Below, piece by piece: positions 1 through 8,404 of a stretch of DNA of 64,000 bases; positions within the stretch are counted from its first letter, which is position 1; each line of letters begins with the position of its first letter. Location of the stretch: positions 1 to 64,000 of the forward strand of contig NZ_PYWI01000012.1 in NCBI RefSeq assembly GCF_003049575.1, in the 5' to 3' direction. The position numbers and the translations under genes are program-made. The notes beneath the pieces were generated by a model. The model saw only the letters and a list, made by a program, of their open reading frames with translations, ran no database searches and was not told the DNA's origin. Source of the DNA: Lysinibacillus parviboronicapiens (lineage in GTDB: Bacteria; Bacillota; Bacilli; Bacillales_A; Planococcaceae).

Positions 1-67
1 CTCGACTTGCATGTATTAGGCACGCCGCCAGCGTTCGTCCTGAGCCAGGATCAAACTCTCCATAAAA
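1..67 (-). rRNA. 16S ribosomal RNA, 5' end (partial)
   Basis: The reverse complement contains the universal 16S 5' region, including GAGAGTTTGATCCTGGCTCA (the site of primer 27F) and the following conserved GACGAACGCTGGCGGC block. Only about the first 67 bases are present; the rest lies beyond the left edge. The mature 5' end is placed near 66-67 by analogy with the B. subtilis start; the exact base is inferred. Confidence 0.97.
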
Positions 68-180
68 GAAATTTGATTAGCTCAAATTGTTTTGCTGGCA
101 TCAATTTTGATGTCCAAAATTTTGTTTTGTTCACTAACCGAAGTTCGTTACTAAAAACGTTATTGATTACGTTTTGCTTG

Positions 181-352
181 TTCAGTTTTCAAGGTTCATA
201 TAAAGTCGTTTTACAGCGACTTCTTTATATTAACATTTCACTCAGTTTGTGTCAACTACTTTTTATAAAAAGTTTTTTCTGTTTCTCTAAGTGGATTACT
301 TTATGTCTTAGCGACAATTAATATAATACAATAGCAATGTACTTGGCGTCAA
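181..352 (-). promoter_or_regulatory. Tandem rrn promoters P1 and P2 with leader motif
   Basis: Two sigma-A type promoters point at the 16S gene. P1: -35 TTGACG (347-352), 18-bp spacer, -10 TATTAT (323-328). P2: -35 TTGACA (250-255), 17-bp spacer, -10 TAATAT (227-232). Downstream, near 181-198, the minus strand reads CCTTGAAAACTGAAC, a motif common just before Bacillales 16S genes and resembling rRNA antitermination box A. Otherwise 68-400 is AT-rich and holds no gene. Confidence 0.75.
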
Positions 353-363
353 TACTTTTTTAT

Positions 364-395
364 AAAAAAATATCGAGGTATTTTCTATACCTCGA
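364..395 (-). terminator. Rho-independent terminator of ygxA
   Basis: TCGAGGTA (373-380) pairs with TACCTCGA (388-395). On the minus strand the stem is followed by a T-run (A-run at 364-370). It lies just after the ygxA stop codon. Confidence 0.8.
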
Positions 396-406
396 TTACT
401 AGCATA

Positions 407-1300
407 CTACAGACTTGATTCCAATTCTAGAGATTCTTTATTTACCTTATAATGTCGGTGGAATATCATTTCACTCTTAGCAACTACAGGATCTATAAGA
501 ACATAACCTTTGTCTACTAAATACTCAACGAATACTTCTAGATCAACAGAGTAGTTAACCAGTTCTTTATGATCGTGCAATTCTTGAATTGTCCATGACT
601 CTTTCGCTTGCATTACTTCTAATATATGTTGCGCACCGTCCTGTGTGCGAGAGTGAATTAGGAATTCGCTCGCTAAAAATAAAAGCTCTAATCGCTTTTC
701 AATCGGTTCATTACTCATAACAAGTTCTTCATATAACTTATAAATTGCTGGTTCAATTTTTTTTACTTGCGCCCAAACCGTTACTTCTGGATAGAGCCCA
801 CTATCGATAATTGATAGGCGCCCTAAATGATGTAATGAGTCTACTACATGATTATAAGCATCCAGATAGCTTCCCTTATCAAAATATTCTTTTCCTTCTA
901 AGTAACGTCGAATTAGTTTGGAAAATTGAATGCCGGTTTTAATTTTACGACCATTGAACGGAAACTCCTGTAACTCAATTTTTAATTTATGAAGAAATTC
1001 ATTGCGATCAAATAACACTTTGCCAAAGAAAATCCAATCGACCACCTTTTTGTTAGAGCCGATTAACAACCATTTGCGTAATAATTGCTCTGTAACAGTA
1101 TGTAGGGCTACCTTATTTCCTTCATATAAGTAGTGTTTTGTATAAACAGGCTTCGCTGCTTCCTTCACGATTATTAGTAAGACCGTATCAAATGTATCGG
1201 TAACATTACTTTGCTCCTCGCGCTTTTCCACTAAAATAACGCCTAATGTATTCGACTGACTCGCACGTTCTTGGTATATTGGACGCAAAACTTGCTCCAT
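407..1300 (-). CDS. ygxA: YgxA-like nucleotidyltransferase-fold protein
   Basis: 297 aa, close to the B. subtilis YgxA length (about 292 aa). The family is annotated as nucleotidyltransferase-like with a C-terminal winged-helix-like region; the substrate is unknown. The strongest support is position: in B. subtilis ygxA also lies beside an rrn operon and next to ygzB and perR, as here. The ATG start has an AGGAGG seven bases upstream. The protein is soluble, with no signal peptide or membrane segment. Its own terminator lies at 364-395, so it is probably monocistronic. Family assignment is from memory of sequence and synteny; no catalytic residues were verified. Confidence 0.8.
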   Translation of the reverse strand: MEQVLRPIYQERASQSNTLGVILVEKREEQSNVTDTFDTVLLIIVKEAAKPVYTKHYLYEGNKVALHTVTEQLLRKWLLIGSNKKVVDWIFFGKVLFDRNEFLHKLKIELQEFPFNGRKIKTGIQFSKLIRRYLEGKEYFDKGSYLDAYNHVVDSLHHLGRLSIIDSGLYPEVTVWAQVKKIEPAIYKLYEELVMSNEPIEKRLELLFLASEFLIHSRTQDGAQHILEVMQAKESWTIQELHDHKELVNYSVDLEVFVEYLVDKGYVLIDPVVAKSEMIFHRHYKVNKESLELESSL

Positions 1301-1450
1301 GTTCAGTCCTCCTCTGTTCGTTTTGTGACCTCTTATTTCGTTAAAAATTCGACATACTCTAGAAGTATTCCTTCTTTCCTTATACTCAAAGCTAAAATAC
1401 TTTGTCCTTATATGTTATAGTAGATTTTAGATTGGGAGGCAAGATGTTAT

Positions 1451-1804
1451 ATGAAACCTTATAAAAGTAAAATTAATAAAATTCGTTCATTCGCATTGGC
1501 ACTTATTTTTATCGGCTTTGTAGTCATGTATGGGGCCATCTTCTTTAAAAATAATCCCGTGCTTGTACTAATCTTCATGACACTTGGCTTACTTTGTATA
1601 ATCGGTAGTACAGTCGTTTACGCTTGGATCGGTCTTCTCTCAACACGTGCAGTCCAAGTACAGTGCCCAAATTGTCACAAATATACAAAAGTATTAGGTC
1701 GTGTGGATATGTGTATGTATTGCAATGAACCGTTAACATTGGATCCAACACTTGAAGGAAAAGAATTCGATCAATCTTATAATAATAAGACAAAAAAATC
1801 CTAG
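1451..1804 (+). CDS. ygzB: YgzB family membrane protein (UPF0295)
   Basis: 117 aa, the same size as B. subtilis YgzB. Two hydrophobic segments (about residues 13-32 and 37-60) are followed by a cytoplasmic tail with two CxxC pairs (Cys72/75 and Cys88/91), suggesting a small zinc ribbon attached to a two-helix membrane anchor. No function is known for the family. It is divergent from ygxA and convergent with perR, and the shared terminator overlaps its stop codon. The order ygxA-ygzB-perR matches B. subtilis. A GGGAGG lies about 11 bases before the ATG. Confidence 0.88.
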   Translation: MKPYKSKINKIRSFALALIFIGFVVMYGAIFFKNNPVLVLIFMTLGLLCIIGSTVVYAWIGLLSTRAVQVQCPNCHKYTKVLGRVDMCMYCNEPLTLDPTLEGKEFDQSYNNKTKKS

Positions 1805-1829
1805 CCCTTAATTAGAGCTAGGATTTTTT
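1793..1829. terminator. Bidirectional terminator between ygzB and perR
   Basis: AATCCTAGC (1797-1805) pairs with GCTAGGATT (1816-1824), flanked by an A-run on the left and a T-run on the right, so it can end transcripts from both convergent genes. It overlaps the last codons of ygzB and the stop of perR. Confidence 0.85.
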
Positions 1830-2277
1830 ATTGTACTTTTGCAGAAACAACTTTACATGATGGACATGTACCGTATATTTCTAGACGGTGTGAGTGCACA
1901 TCAAAGCCAGTTACTTGTGAAGCAAAATGCTCAATTTCATCAAGACCAGGGTAATGGAAATCCACAATTTTACCACAACATTCACAAATCATATGATAAT
2001 GATCGTTCGTTACGAAATCAAAACGACTTGAAGCATCTCCATAAGTCAGTTCCTTTACTAAGCCAACTTCACGGAATACTCGTAAGTTATTATAAACAGT
2101 AGCTACACTCATATTTGGGAATCTCCCTTCAAGTGCTTTATAAATTTCATCGGCCGTTGGATGTGCCATCGATTGTATTAAATATTCCAAAATAGCATGA
2201 CGCTGAGGAGTAATACGTACACCAGTTGTTTTTAACGTGTCAAGTGCATCTTGTAAATGCGTTGTAGACATCGTCAT
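1828..2277 (-). CDS. perR: Peroxide-sensing Fur-family repressor PerR
   Basis: 149 aa. Every metal ligand known from B. subtilis PerR is present with a constant +2 offset: His39, Asp87, His93, His95 and Asp106 form the regulatory Fe/Mn site, whose histidines are oxidised by peroxide. The structural zinc site is the two CxxC pairs at Cys98/101 and Cys138/141. The N-terminal half is a winged helix with the typical [10 protein letters not shown] recognition region. PerR represses oxidative-stress and metal-homeostasis genes. A PerR box lies just upstream (2305-2319), indicating autoregulation. The start ATG follows an AGAGGTG. Confidence 0.95.
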   Translation of the reverse strand: MTMSTTHLQDALDTLKTTGVRITPQRHAILEYLIQSMAHPTADEIYKALEGRFPNMSVATVYNNLRVFREVGLVKELTYGDASSRFDFVTNDHYHMICECCGKIVDFHYPGLDEIEHFASQVTGFDVHSHRLEIYGTCPSCKVVSAKVQ

Positions 2278-2304
2278 GCACCTCTTCTCATAAGTATTAT
2301 TAAT

Positions 2305-2319
2305 TTATAATTGTTATAA
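2305..2319. promoter_or_regulatory. PerR box upstream of perR
   Basis: TTATAATTGTTATAA matches the PerR consensus TTATAATNATTATAA at 14 of 15 positions, the only change being G for A at position 9. It lies 28 bases upstream of the perR start codon, consistent with autorepression. Confidence 0.75.
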
Positions 2320-2384
2320 ATAGTGTATCGAATGAAACTAACATCTGTCAACAATTGCCCATTCTACTTATGAAAAATTACAAC

Positions 2385-3329
2385 TCAATACCCTCTTGAC
2401 AGATCCATCACATTTTCTAAATCCGTTTCCCCGTCAAGCCATTTTACCAAGCTTGGCTTAAATATATTTAAGCTACGTTCTACATAACGAGATGAATGAC
2501 TTGATACATGTGGTGATACGATAACATTCGGTAATGTCCATAACGGACTATTCTCAGCAAGTGGTTCTTGTTCAAATACATCAAGTACTGCATAGCCAAT
2601 CTCGTTGGCTTTAATTGCTCGGATTAGCACCTGTTCATCCACCAAGTTGCCACGTCCAAAATTCATGAAAATAGAATTGTTTTTCATCACTTTAAAATGT
2701 TCTTCTTTCAATAAATGCGTAGTCTCCCTTGTTTTAGGTAACACAGAAAGTACAATATCCGCTTTAGGTAAAGCTTCTAAAAGTTTATCGAAGCTCACCA
2801 TAACATCCATATGCGGAGCTTTTTGGCCAGAACGGTTGCAGCCAATTGTTTGCACGCCAAAAGCGTGAAGTAAACGACCTACTTCCGATCCAATTGCACC
2901 TGGTCCTAAAATTAAGGCCGTGCTATCACATAATTCGGTTTGTTTCACTTTTTTTGACCATTCACATTTCTTTTGTTGCTCATACATCCACGGCAATGCA
3001 CGCTTGATGGCTAAAATATGAGCAAGCATCGACTCTGCCATAGGTGTTTTATGAATTCCTCGAACATTTGATACTAAAATCCCTCGCTCAATGATTGCTT
3101 GAGCAGGCATTTTTTCCACACCTGCTGAAGCAACAAAAATCCATTTGAGTTTAGTTGCATATTGTAAATTTTCTTCATTTAAATCTTCACCATATGTAAC
3201 CACCACATCTGCCTTTTGAAGTTCTTCTGTTGTTAGACCACTTTGAAAAACAAAATCAACTTGCGGAAACTCCTCTACTAATGGTTCACGTAAATCTTGT
3301 CGTGGCTCAAACGTAAAATAAATTCTCAT
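2385..3329 (-). CDS. NAD-dependent D-2-hydroxyacid dehydrogenase
   Basis: 314 aa, the normal size for this family. It has the Rossmann motif GPGAIG in the middle of the chain, then the catalytic triad in typical contexts: Arg in FGRGNLVDE, Glu in FEQEPL and His in SPHVSSHS. Members interconvert 2-oxoacids and D-2-hydroxyacids (glyoxylate, hydroxypyruvate and others); the substrate cannot be read from the sequence. The ATG overlaps the end of bcp by four bases, so the two genes are probably translationally coupled. In B. subtilis no such gene separates the bcp homologue ygaF from perR, so this is a local insertion relative to that order. Confidence 0.85.
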   Translation of the reverse strand: MRIYFTFEPRQDLREPLVEEFPQVDFVFQSGLTTEELQKADVVVTYGEDLNEENLQYATKLKWIFVASAGVEKMPAQAIIERGILVSNVRGIHKTPMAESMLAHILAIKRALPWMYEQQKKCEWSKKVKQTELCDSTALILGPGAIGSEVGRLLHAFGVQTIGCNRSGQKAPHMDVMVSFDKLLEALPKADIVLSVLPKTRETTHLLKEEHFKVMKNNSIFMNFGRGNLVDEQVLIRAIKANEIGYAVLDVFEQEPLAENSPLWTLPNVIVSPHVSSHSSRYVERSLNIFKPSLVKWLDGETDLENVMDLSRGY

Positions 3330-3802
3330 TTCGTTGCCTCCTGCTCTGCTAAAAATGCATACACTTCTTCAATATGGTTTTTCACGCGTACTTTACGCCA
3401 TGCCTTCACAAGATTGCCTTCCGTGTCGATTAAAAATGTTGAACGCTCAATACCCATATATTCTCGTCCATACATTTTCTTTAGTACCCATACACCATAA
3501 GCCTCTGCTACTGCATGATCTTCGTCCACTAGGAGGGAGAAAGGCAACCCATGCTTGTCGATAAACTTTGTATGCTTCTTTACATCATCTGGACTAACGC
3601 CCAACACAATTGCATTTAACTGACTAAAATCTTCATGCTTATCGCGGAAGTCACAAGCTTGTGTCGTACAACCTGGCGTCATATCTTTTGGATAAAAATA
3701 CAAGATAACATTGTGCCCTTTAAAATCTGTTAAATGCACCTTTTGTCCTTTCTCATTTATGAGTGAAAAACCAGGTGCTTTTTTTCCTTCTATTAATGTC
3801 AT
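3326..3802 (-). CDS. bcp: Thioredoxin-dependent thiol peroxidase Bcp (peroxiredoxin)
   Basis: 158 aa, full length for the Bcp/PrxQ family (B. subtilis YgaF). The peroxidatic cysteine is Cys45 in MTPGCTTQAC, and Cys50 is placed as in PrxQ-type resolving cysteines. It reduces peroxides and lipid hydroperoxides using thioredoxin and is cytoplasmic. It is the first gene of a pair with the hydroxyacid dehydrogenase. Proximity to perR fits an oxidative-stress cluster, but no PerR box was seen immediately upstream. The start has AGGAGGAG before the ATG. Confidence 0.93.
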   Translation of the reverse strand: MTLIEGKKAPGFSLINEKGQKVHLTDFKGHNVILYFYPKDMTPGCTTQACDFRDKHEDFSQLNAIVLGVSPDDVKKHTKFIDKHGLPFSLLVDEDHAVAEAYGVWVLKKMYGREYMGIERSTFLIDTEGNLVKAWRKVRVKNHIEEVYAFLAEQEATK

Positions 3803-3928
3803 ACAATCTCCTCCTCTGCACTTCTTATTTTACTCTAACTAACAAATCAAGTCATATTCCTGATTTTCTTTGGATTTCTTACACTGATAGGTCTACAATA
3901 GATTAAGTATAATTACTTAGGAGGCAAT

Positions 3929-5218
3929 ATGATGAATCACTCAAAATCTGAAACAGTACACGCAGAAGCGCTACAGCACATAGTTGGTGGTGTAAATAGC
4001 CCTTCACGTTCTTATAAAGCAGTTGGTGGGGGTTCCCCTGTCTCTATGGCTCGTGGAAAAGGCGCTTATTTCTGGGACGTGGATGGTAACCGATATATCG
4101 ACTATCTAGCAGCATACGGACCACTCGTGACAGGTCATGGTCACCCACATATCGCTAAAGCCATTACACATGCAGCTGAAAACGGCACATTATTCGGTAC
4201 CCCTACTGAATATGAAGTAACATTTGCTAAAATGCTAAAAGAAGCAATTCCTTCAATGGATAAAGTACGCTTTAACAACTCTGGAACAGAAGCTGTGATG
4301 ACAACAATTCGTGTTGCGCGCGCTTACACAGGTCGTACAAAAATTATGAAATTCGCTGGCTGCTATCACGGTCACTTTGATTTAGTATTAGTGGCTGCCG
4401 GCTCTGGACCTGCTACACTTGGTACACCTGATTCAGCAGGTGTTACTACTGCAACGGCTGAAGAAGTGATTACTGTGCCATTTAATAATCCGCAAGCATT
4501 TACGGATGCTATGGACAAATGGGGCGACCAGATTGCTGGTATATTAATCGAACCAATCGTGGGGAATTTCGGAATTGTAGAGCCAAATCCAGGCTTCTTA
4601 GAATTAGTACATGCAACGGCAACAGCAAAAGGTGCTTTAACAATTTACGATGAAGTTATTACTGCCTTCCGCTTCCATTACGGCGGCGCACAAAATCTTC
4701 TTGGCTTAACGCCTGACCTTACTGCATTAGGAAAAGTAATAGGTGGCGGTTTACCTATCGGCGCTTACGGTGGCCGCAAAGAAATTATGGATACAGTCGC
4801 TCCACTCGGTCCGGCCTATCAAGCGGGTACAATGGCGGGTAATCCCGCATCAATGCAAGCAGGAATTGCTTGTTTAGAAGTATTGGCTACACCAGGAATT
4901 TATGATGAAATGGACCGCCTAGGTGCAATTTTAGAAGAAGGTATTTTAGCTGCTGCTAAAAAGCATGATGTAACAATTACGTTAAATCGTTTAAAAGGTG
5001 CGCTTACGATTTACTTCACAGATGTCAAAGTAGAAAACTATGACCAGGCTGAAAACTCTGATGGGGAAATTTTCGGACGTTTCTTTAAATTAATGTTAGA
5101 ACAAGGCATTAACTTAGCACCGTCTAAATATGAAGCATGGTTCTTAACAACAGAGCATACAGAGGCAGATATTCGTGAAACAGTAAAAGCTGTAGACTAT
5201 GCATTTTCAAAATTATAA
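3929..5218 (+). CDS. hemL: Glutamate-1-semialdehyde 2,1-aminomutase (second-copy type, GsaB)
   Basis: 429 aa class III PLP aminotransferase. The PLP-binding lysine is in ALGKVIGGG, with the typical YDEVITAFR segment before it. It converts glutamate-1-semialdehyde to 5-aminolevulinate for haem synthesis. Its position between ygaE and bcp corresponds to B. subtilis gsaB, the paralogue outside the hem operon, so a canonical hemL probably exists elsewhere in this genome. An AGGAGG lies before two consecutive ATG codons. An interrupted palindrome, TAAGTATAATTACTTA, lies at 3904-3919 immediately before the ribosome site. A terminator follows. Confidence 0.93.
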   Translation: MMNHSKSETVHAEALQHIVGGVNSPSRSYKAVGGGSPVSMARGKGAYFWDVDGNRYIDYLAAYGPLVTGHGHPHIAKAITHAAENGTLFGTPTEYEVTFAKMLKEAIPSMDKVRFNNSGTEAVMTTIRVARAYTGRTKIMKFAGCYHGHFDLVLVAAGSGPATLGTPDSAGVTTATAEEVITVPFNNPQAFTDAMDKWGDQIAGILIEPIVGNFGIVEPNPGFLELVHATATAKGALTIYDEVITAFRFHYGGAQNLLGLTPDLTALGKVIGGGLPIGAYGGRKEIMDTVAPLGPAYQAGTMAGNPASMQAGIACLEVLATPGIYDEMDRLGAILEEGILAAAKKHDVTITLNRLKGALTIYFTDVKVENYDQAENSDGEIFGRFFKLMLEQGINLAPSKYEAWFLTTEHTEADIRETVKAVDYAFSKL

Positions 5219-5234
5219 TTAAATGACAATACAG

Positions 5235-5264
5235 AGGCGACTTTCTATAGAGAGTCGCCTTTTT
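5235..5264 (+). terminator. Terminator of hemL
   Basis: AGGCGACT (5235-5242) pairs with AGTCGCCT (5253-5260), followed by TTTT. Confidence 0.85.
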
Positions 5265-5360
5265 CGTTCAGCAAAACACAAATCTATGTATTTTATAAGC
5301 ACTTCCTTCTATAATGTAAAGAAGCTTAAAAATTTTAGACAGAAAGGACATCCATTTTCT

Positions 5361-6449
5361 ATGAAATTAGGTGCCCGTGTATTTAAAACAGGTGTTGCAA
5401 TTGTCTTTGCATTGTTTATTGCAGAATTGTTACATTTACCTTCACCAGTATTTGCTGGAATTGCTGCAATTTTTGCGATTCAGCCTTCCATTTATCGTTC
5501 CTATCAAACCATTGTCGAGCAAGTACAGGCAAATATAATTGGTGCAACGATTGCTGTTATTTTTGGTTTACTATTTGGCCACCATATTGTAGCTATCGGA
5601 ATTGCCGTCGTCATTACAATTGGTTTAATGTTGAAATTTAAACTTGAAAAATCATTGTCTTTAGCTCTGGTGACAGTAGTAGCGATTATGGAGATACAAG
5701 GCGATGATTTCATTACTTTTGGTATCATTCGCTTTTCAACTATTTTAGTCGGAGTATTGGCAGCTTTTGTCGTCAATTTATTTTTCTTACCACCTAAATA
5801 TGAAGTGAAGTTGTTCCGAAAAATTTATTTTTTACAAGATGATATTATTCGATGGACACGACTCGCTGTTCGTCAGGCTTCCGAACATACATCTACTAAA
5901 ACAGCCATAAATAAATTCAGAGACCGTATGTTACGTGTCGATACATTGTATGATTTTTATAAAGAAGAGCGCAATTACATTAAAAATAAAAAGTTCGTCA
6001 AGGTGAGAAAACTTGTTGTGTATCGCCAAATGATTACAACGTCGAAGAAAAGTTTGGAGCTCTTACATCGTTTGCATAAACATGAAAATGAATTGGCCCA
6101 TCTACCAACACAGTTCCATTTAATGATTCAGGAGCGATTAGATTTTCTCCTCACCTATCATGAACAGCTATTATTAAAGTACACTGGCAAATTAAAACCC
6201 GAGCATTCTGAATGGAGCAAGCATATTGATTATGTCCAACGCAATGAATTGATGGAGATTTTCATTAAACAAGTTTCATACGCTCATGAAGAAGGAGATA
6301 CTGAATTTTCAAGCTATCACCTCCTGTACATTTTATCGCGCATTTTAGATTACGAGGAAAACTTAGAGCACTTAGATACATTGATTGTGTCGTATCAAAA
6401 CTACCATGGTCAGGAAATTAATCTAGAAATAGAAGAAGAGTTTATTTAA
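5361..6449 (+). CDS. ygaE: YgaE-like aromatic acid exporter family membrane protein
   Basis: 362 aa from the preferred ATG at 5361. An upstream in-frame extension would add 46 poorly conserved residues and run through the hemL terminator, so it was rejected; AGAAAGGA lies about 12 bases before the chosen ATG. The first 150 residues form several transmembrane helices (for example LGARVFKTGVAIVFALFIAE and a later FSTILVGVLAAFVV), and the C-terminal half is a soluble helical domain. This is the FUSC-like architecture. Substrate unknown. The position matches B. subtilis ygaE. After it the B. subtilis gene order is interrupted until ygaD at 23274. Confidence 0.82.
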   Translation: MKLGARVFKTGVAIVFALFIAELLHLPSPVFAGIAAIFAIQPSIYRSYQTIVEQVQANIIGATIAVIFGLLFGHHIVAIGIAVVITIGLMLKFKLEKSLSLALVTVVAIMEIQGDDFITFGIIRFSTILVGVLAAFVVNLFFLPPKYEVKLFRKIYFLQDDIIRWTRLAVRQASEHTSTKTAINKFRDRMLRVDTLYDFYKEERNYIKNKKFVKVRKLVVYRQMITTSKKSLELLHRLHKHENELAHLPTQFHLMIQERLDFLLTYHEQLLLKYTGKLKPEHSEWSKHIDYVQRNELMEIFIKQVSYAHEEGDTEFSSYHLLYILSRILDYEENLEHLDTLIVSYQNYHGQEINLEIEEEFI

Positions 6450-6454
6450 TGTTT

Positions 6455-6492
6455 AGAACGACAAACGAAGGTAATTCTGTTTGTCGTTCTTT
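6455..6492 (+). terminator. Terminator of ygaE
   Basis: AGAACGACAAAC (6455-6466) pairs perfectly with GTTTGTCGTTCT (6479-6490), followed by a short T-rich tail. Confidence 0.85.
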
Positions 6493-6510
6493 CGTTCTTC
6501 TTCCATTAAT

Positions 6511-6547
6511 TTGTAAATATTTTGATAATAAAGTATAATTATCATAA
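6511..6547 (+). promoter_or_regulatory. Promoter with overlapping Fur-family-like operator
   Basis: -35 TTGTAA (6511-6516), 17-bp spacer, -10 TATAAT (6534-6539). Across the -10 lies GTATAATTATCATAA (6533-6547), matching the PerR/Fur-type 7-1-7 pattern TTATAATNATTATAA at 13 of 15 positions. Which regulator (Fur, PerR or Zur) would bind cannot be told from the sequence. The promoter is seen; the operator is inferred. Confidence 0.5.
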
Positions 6548-6572
6548 ATTTTATGTTGGAGGGGGTTAATAA

Positions 6573-7205
6573 ATGGTAAATTTAAGCAAAATTGAATTAA
6601 CAAAAAAAGGCCAATCCATCAACTTAACGAAATCTCAACATCAAGGAATTGGAGAGATTCTAGTCAACTTAAACTGGAATCAACAATCTGTTAAACCTTC
6701 GGGCGGTTTTTTATCATCTTTGTTTGGTACTAAAGCACGCAGCGGAATTGACTTAGACTTAGGTTGTTTATATGAATTAACAGATGGTTCAAAAAGTTGC
6801 GTCCAAGCTCTTGGAAATGCATTTGGACAGTTGCACTCTCCACCCTTTGTAGAACTAGATGGTGATGATCGCACGGGTATGGTAAGCGGGGGCGAAAACT
6901 TACGTATTAATGGAGATAAGGTAAAGGATATTAAACGGGTGCTAGTATATGCCTTTATTTATGAAGGCGTAGCTAATTGGTCTGAAGCAGATGGAATCGT
7001 GACGATTAATTACGAAACAGGACCAAGTGTAGAAGTTCGTTTAAATGAACATCGTAATGGGAAAAACATGTGTGCAATTGCCATGATAGAAAATGTAAAT
7101 AACGAAACATTTAAAGTTGAGCGCCTTGTTGAATATTTTAACGGCCATCAAGATATGGATGACGCCTATCATTGGGGTCTCTCTTGGCGTACAGGAAGAA
7201 AATAG
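6573..7205 (+). CDS. TerA-like tellurium/stress-resistance protein (TerD fold)
   Basis: 210 aa. It resembles the TerA branch of the TerD superfamily rather than the TerD paralogues at 14833-16736: it carries GIDLDLGCLYEL, VQALGNAFG and ELDGDDRTG, the acidic patches expected to bind calcium. An insert of about 12 residues, SGGFLSSLF, precedes the first acidic motif and recurs in the third TerD. TerA proteins are usually longer (about 385 aa in the Serratia plasmid operon); this is a single-domain form. It stands alone on the plus strand, facing the rest of the ter operon, with its own promoter. GGAGGGGG precedes the ATG. The metal or stress sensed is unknown. Confidence 0.75.
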   Translation: MVNLSKIELTKKGQSINLTKSQHQGIGEILVNLNWNQQSVKPSGGFLSSLFGTKARSGIDLDLGCLYELTDGSKSCVQALGNAFGQLHSPPFVELDGDDRTGMVSGGENLRINGDKVKDIKRVLVYAFIYEGVANWSEADGIVTINYETGPSVEVRLNEHRNGKNMCAIAMIENVNNETFKVERLVEYFNGHQDMDDAYHWGLSWRTGRK

Positions 7206-7299
7206 ATTAATTACTAAAATGCGTTTACTTCCAACAAAATATTTGCTAGCGTAGTCATCCAACTGCCCTTTGTAGTAAGTTCAATAAGTATCTCATATA

Positions 7300-7340
7300 A
7301 AAGCTGACACCATTTTACTTTCTAAAAGGTGTCAGCTTTC
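7300..7340. terminator. Bidirectional terminator between terA-like and telA
   Basis: AAAGCTGACACC (7300-7311) pairs perfectly with GGTGTCAGCTTT (7328-7339). It lies between convergent genes; the right arm ends in CTTTCTTT and the minus-strand side has TTT plus an AT-rich tail. Confidence 0.8.
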
Positions 7341-7341
7341 T

Positions 7342-8382
7342 TTAGGTTTCATTGCGCAATGCCATGAGTTGTTGCTCTGCTTTCATGCGCTGTTCCGTAT
7401 GTTCTTCACGTAGCTTACGATAATTAGAAATTCCAGAAACAATTGTATCCCACATTTCTTCAAGTGTCTGTGGCTTTTCAGGTTGTTTTGCCATCATCGT
7501 GCTTAATTGCACTACATCGTTATGGGCTCCCCCAAATTGTTTCATGCGATTTTCAAAAGCCGCTGCGGAATCATTCTGTAGTTTTTGACGTTTCTCATTG
7601 ACTGCATTCATAATACTCATTTTAAAGACAGGTATTGTTGTTATAAATGCACTATTAATTTGTTCTATTAACGCACTATTACCATTCCGAATCATCTCTA
7701 TTTGAGGAGCCGCTAAAATTGCAACCATACGGGATTTCTCTAGTTCATCTATTTTTTGTGTCAGCATATCGGTAATCGTTTGCAATGTATTTAACTCCAT
7801 TTTTGCAATTTGATTGCCTGCCTCACTCTGCTTTTTATACATCGGCATTAACGTTGTTGTCACTTCGTTTAATTTCATTTCTGTTGCTACAATATATTTT
7901 TCAATTTCTAGATAATAAGTCAAATCTTCACGATATAGGCGCGCAAGCATACGATTATCATTTGCTAACGCTTCCTCCATTAGCACAAATTGATAATGGA
8001 TTTTCTCAATATCTCTACCAAGCAAATTATACTTCTCAAACAAGTCCTCATCTTTCTTGGGCGCACGCTTAAACAACTTACTAAAAAAACTTTGCTGCTC
8101 GATAACTTCCTTTTTATCAAATTTGATCATTAATGCTTCCAGTTGCTTCAGCAAATCACCTGATTCATTTACTTTTGATTTCGCCATCATATTTAAAATT
8201 TGGTCTGAAAAACGTGATAGCTTCGTTGAAGGTTCCTTACCAAGTGCCATTAAATCTAGTTGATTCTTGATATTAATACGATTTGCTATTTGCTGTACTT
8301 CGGCATGTTGACGTAATTGTAGCTTTGTCACTTCCGCTGTTTCTGGTGTCAGTTGATCAAGCGCAATGGGTACATTTGACAT
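7342..8382 (-). CDS. TelA/KlaA family toxic anion resistance protein
   Basis: 346 aa, almost entirely charged helix with long heptad-like stretches, as expected for the TelA family (B. subtilis YceH; plasmid KlaA/TelA). No signal peptide or membrane helix is seen. The family is linked to resistance to tellurite and some cell-wall antimicrobials, but the mechanism is unknown. It is the last gene of the minus-strand ter operon, 22 bases after the YceG-like gene, with AAAGGAGG before the ATG. The assignment rests on overall character and on the conserved YceG-TelA neighbourhood. Confidence 0.85.
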   Translation of the reverse strand: MSNVPIALDQLTPETAEVTKLQLRQHAEVQQIANRINIKNQLDLMALGKEPSTKLSRFSDQILNMMAKSKVNESGDLLKQLEALMIKFDKKEVIEQQSFFSKLFKRAPKKDEDLFEKYNLLGRDIEKIHYQFVLMEEALANDNRMLARLYREDLTYYLEIEKYIVATEMKLNEVTTTLMPMYKKQSEAGNQIAKMELNTLQTITDMLTQKIDELEKSRMVAILAAPQIEMIRNGNSALIEQINSAFITTIPVFKMSIMNAVNEKRQKLQNDSAAAFENRMKQFGGAHNDVVQLSTMMAKQPEKPQTLEEMWDTIVSGISNYRKLREEHTEQRMKAEQQLMALRNET

Positions 8383-8404
8383 GGTGCGCCTCCTTTCCTA
8401 ATCA

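Noticed and set aside
7-321. Plus-strand frame of 104 codons at the left edge
   Set aside because: It lies over the 16S rRNA 5' end and the rrn promoter region, with no ribosome site.
3904-3919. TAAGTATAATTACTTA as an operator for hemL
   Set aside because: The arms are symmetrical, but the sequence does not fit the PerR consensus well and no other factor could be named.
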